This document shows, in pieces, positions 46,186 to 46,748 of a DNA stretch of 46,748 bases; position 1 is the stretch's first letter, and each line of letters starts with the position of its first letter. The stretch is from Planctomycetota bacterium (GTDB lineage: Bacteria; Planctomycetota; Planctomycetia; Planctomycetales; Planctomycetaceae): positions 1 to 46,748 of the forward strand of contig JAEZFD010000002.1 of assembly GCA_023417655.1 (NCBI GenBank), read 5' to 3'. The notes below the pieces were generated by a model. The model ran no database searches, was not told the origin of the DNA, and saw nothing but the letters and a program-made list of their open reading frames with translations. The position numbers and the translations under genes are program-made.

Positions 46186-46662
46186 ATGATGAACTTGCCG
46201 TGGGAATCACCACACTGGATCGCCCGGACTCAGGTAATTCTGAATTCATACCGCCGCTGGCTGGGGACCGATCTGATCTCCCGGGAGGGAACCGAAGCAG
46301 AGCAATCCAGGCTTTTGTTCGAAGCTCCCTTTGTGGTGGTCTCGCACGGAACCGAGGCGGACCCCGTCCTGAACTTCGGGAATGCTGTCGCGCTCAACCT
46401 CTGGGAGATGGACGTTACCACGTTCACGCAGACTCCGTCACGTTACACTGCCGAGCCGGTGCATCGTGACGAACGAGCCCGCCTTCTCGAACGAACCACA
46501 AGAGACGGCTACGTCGATGACTATTCTGGAATCCGGATCAGTAGTTCCGGCAAGCGATTCCGCATTGATCAGGCGATCATCTGGAATCTGTTCGATGATT
46601 CTGGTGAGTATGCCGGGCAGGCGGCAACGTTCTCGGAATGGCATCCGCTGACTGATGAATGA
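46186..46662 (+). CDS. MEKHLA-domain (PAS-like) protein
   Basis: A 158-residue soluble protein made almost entirely of one MEKHLA-type domain, a PAS-like sensor fold also found in plant HD-ZIP III proteins. The diagnostic parts are LNFGNAVALNLWEMD, TFTQTPSRYTAEPVHRDERARLLE (in part), RDGYVDDYSGIRISSSGKRFRI and QAIIWNLFDDSGEYAGQAATFSEW. The conserved SxxRx and DDYSGxRIS motifs are present. It probably binds a small ligand, by analogy. ATG 46186 (or 46189). Its stop codon overlaps the start of the next gene by 4 bp, so the two are translationally coupled. Confidence 0.85.
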   Translation: MMNLPWESPHWIARTQVILNSYRRWLGTDLISREGTEAEQSRLLFEAPFVVVSHGTEADPVLNFGNAVALNLWEMDVTTFTQTPSRYTAEPVHRDERARLLERTTRDGYVDDYSGIRISSSGKRFRIDQAIIWNLFDDSGEYAGQAATFSEWHPLTDE

Positions 46663-46748
46663 GTCTGGGCGAGACAGTTCCGCTCCATGCGTCCGCAGAT
46701 CACTGTGAACGAGAAAACCGGGCCGGTGGCGCCTGGGTGGCGGCCGGG
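46659..46748 (+). CDS. start of a gene coupled to the MEKHLA gene, truncated at the window edge
   Basis: ATG 46659 overlaps the TGA of the MEKHLA gene (ATGA), and the frame stays open for all 30 codons to the window end (MSLGETVPLHASADHCE, then ENRAGGAWVAAG). The overlap is the main evidence that it is a gene. Nothing in 30 residues identifies the product. Confidence 0.45.
   Translation, partial: MSLGETVPLHASADHCERENRAGGAWVAAG

Overview
The window looks like chromosomal DNA of a planctomycete, probably family Planctomycetaceae sensu lato. The basis is family content: a DUF1501 twin-arginine protein next to a PSCyt1-DUF1549-DUF1553 surface cytochrome, a BBP7-like beta-barrel protein, a secreted protein with the planctomycete HEAT-like motif, a large BatA/VWA membrane protein, and many conserved genes without named function. 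Base composition is moderately GC-rich. I see no rRNA, CRISPR array, prophage or integrase.

Layout. 1-4.7 kb: the end of an MFS (Bcr/CflA-like) transporter, then thiL, a secreted DUF3352-like protein and an NAD-dependent thioester-reductase-like SDR, all three on the minus strand. 4.7-7.8 kb: a gene-poor 1.1 kb stretch, an RNase E/G gene and tRNA-Ser(UGA) with a strong terminator. 7.9-8.6 kb: two copies of a 158-bp MITE-like element (14-bp perfect terminal inverted repeats, internal hairpin) bracketing a gene remnant that has lost its 5' end. 8.6-15.2 kb: a DUF2293 gene, then a conserved small protein with a SNF2 helicase, then a SEC-C/repeat protein. 15.5-20.1 kb: an OprP-like porin, a CPAC-motif membrane protein paired with a DUF899 thioredoxin-like protein, and ilvD. 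20.3-27 kb: a BatA/VWA membrane protein and an uncharacterised protein of about 1364 residues, both minus strand. 27.4-36.4 kb: a PlsC-type acyltransferase, the BBP7-like protein, a secreted esterase, hemH, an ATP-grasp/alpha-beta hydrolase pair and the HEAT-like protein. 36.5-38.9 kb: glcE-like oxidase followed by mtnA. 39-44.5 kb: an ECF sigma factor, a one-TM putative anti-sigma factor, a Spy/CnrX-like periplasmic protein, the PSCyt1 protein and DUF1501, all co-oriented. 44.8 kb to the end: a secreted repeat protein, a MEKHLA-domain protein and the first 30 codons of a gene overlapping it by 4 bp.

Most of the window is ordinary core chromosome. Housekeeping genes cover thiamine phosphate, haem, branched-chain amino acids, methionine salvage, RNA decay and phospholipid synthesis. 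The most interesting features are the MITE pair with its trapped gene fragment, the sigma-led cluster joining a Cnr-like signalling module to planctomycete surface proteins, the giant protein beside BatA/VWA, and several near-perfect palindromes just upstream of individual genes. Coordinates of start codons were chosen from Shine-Dalgarno-like sequences, signal peptides and overlaps; alternatives are given where the choice is uncertain.
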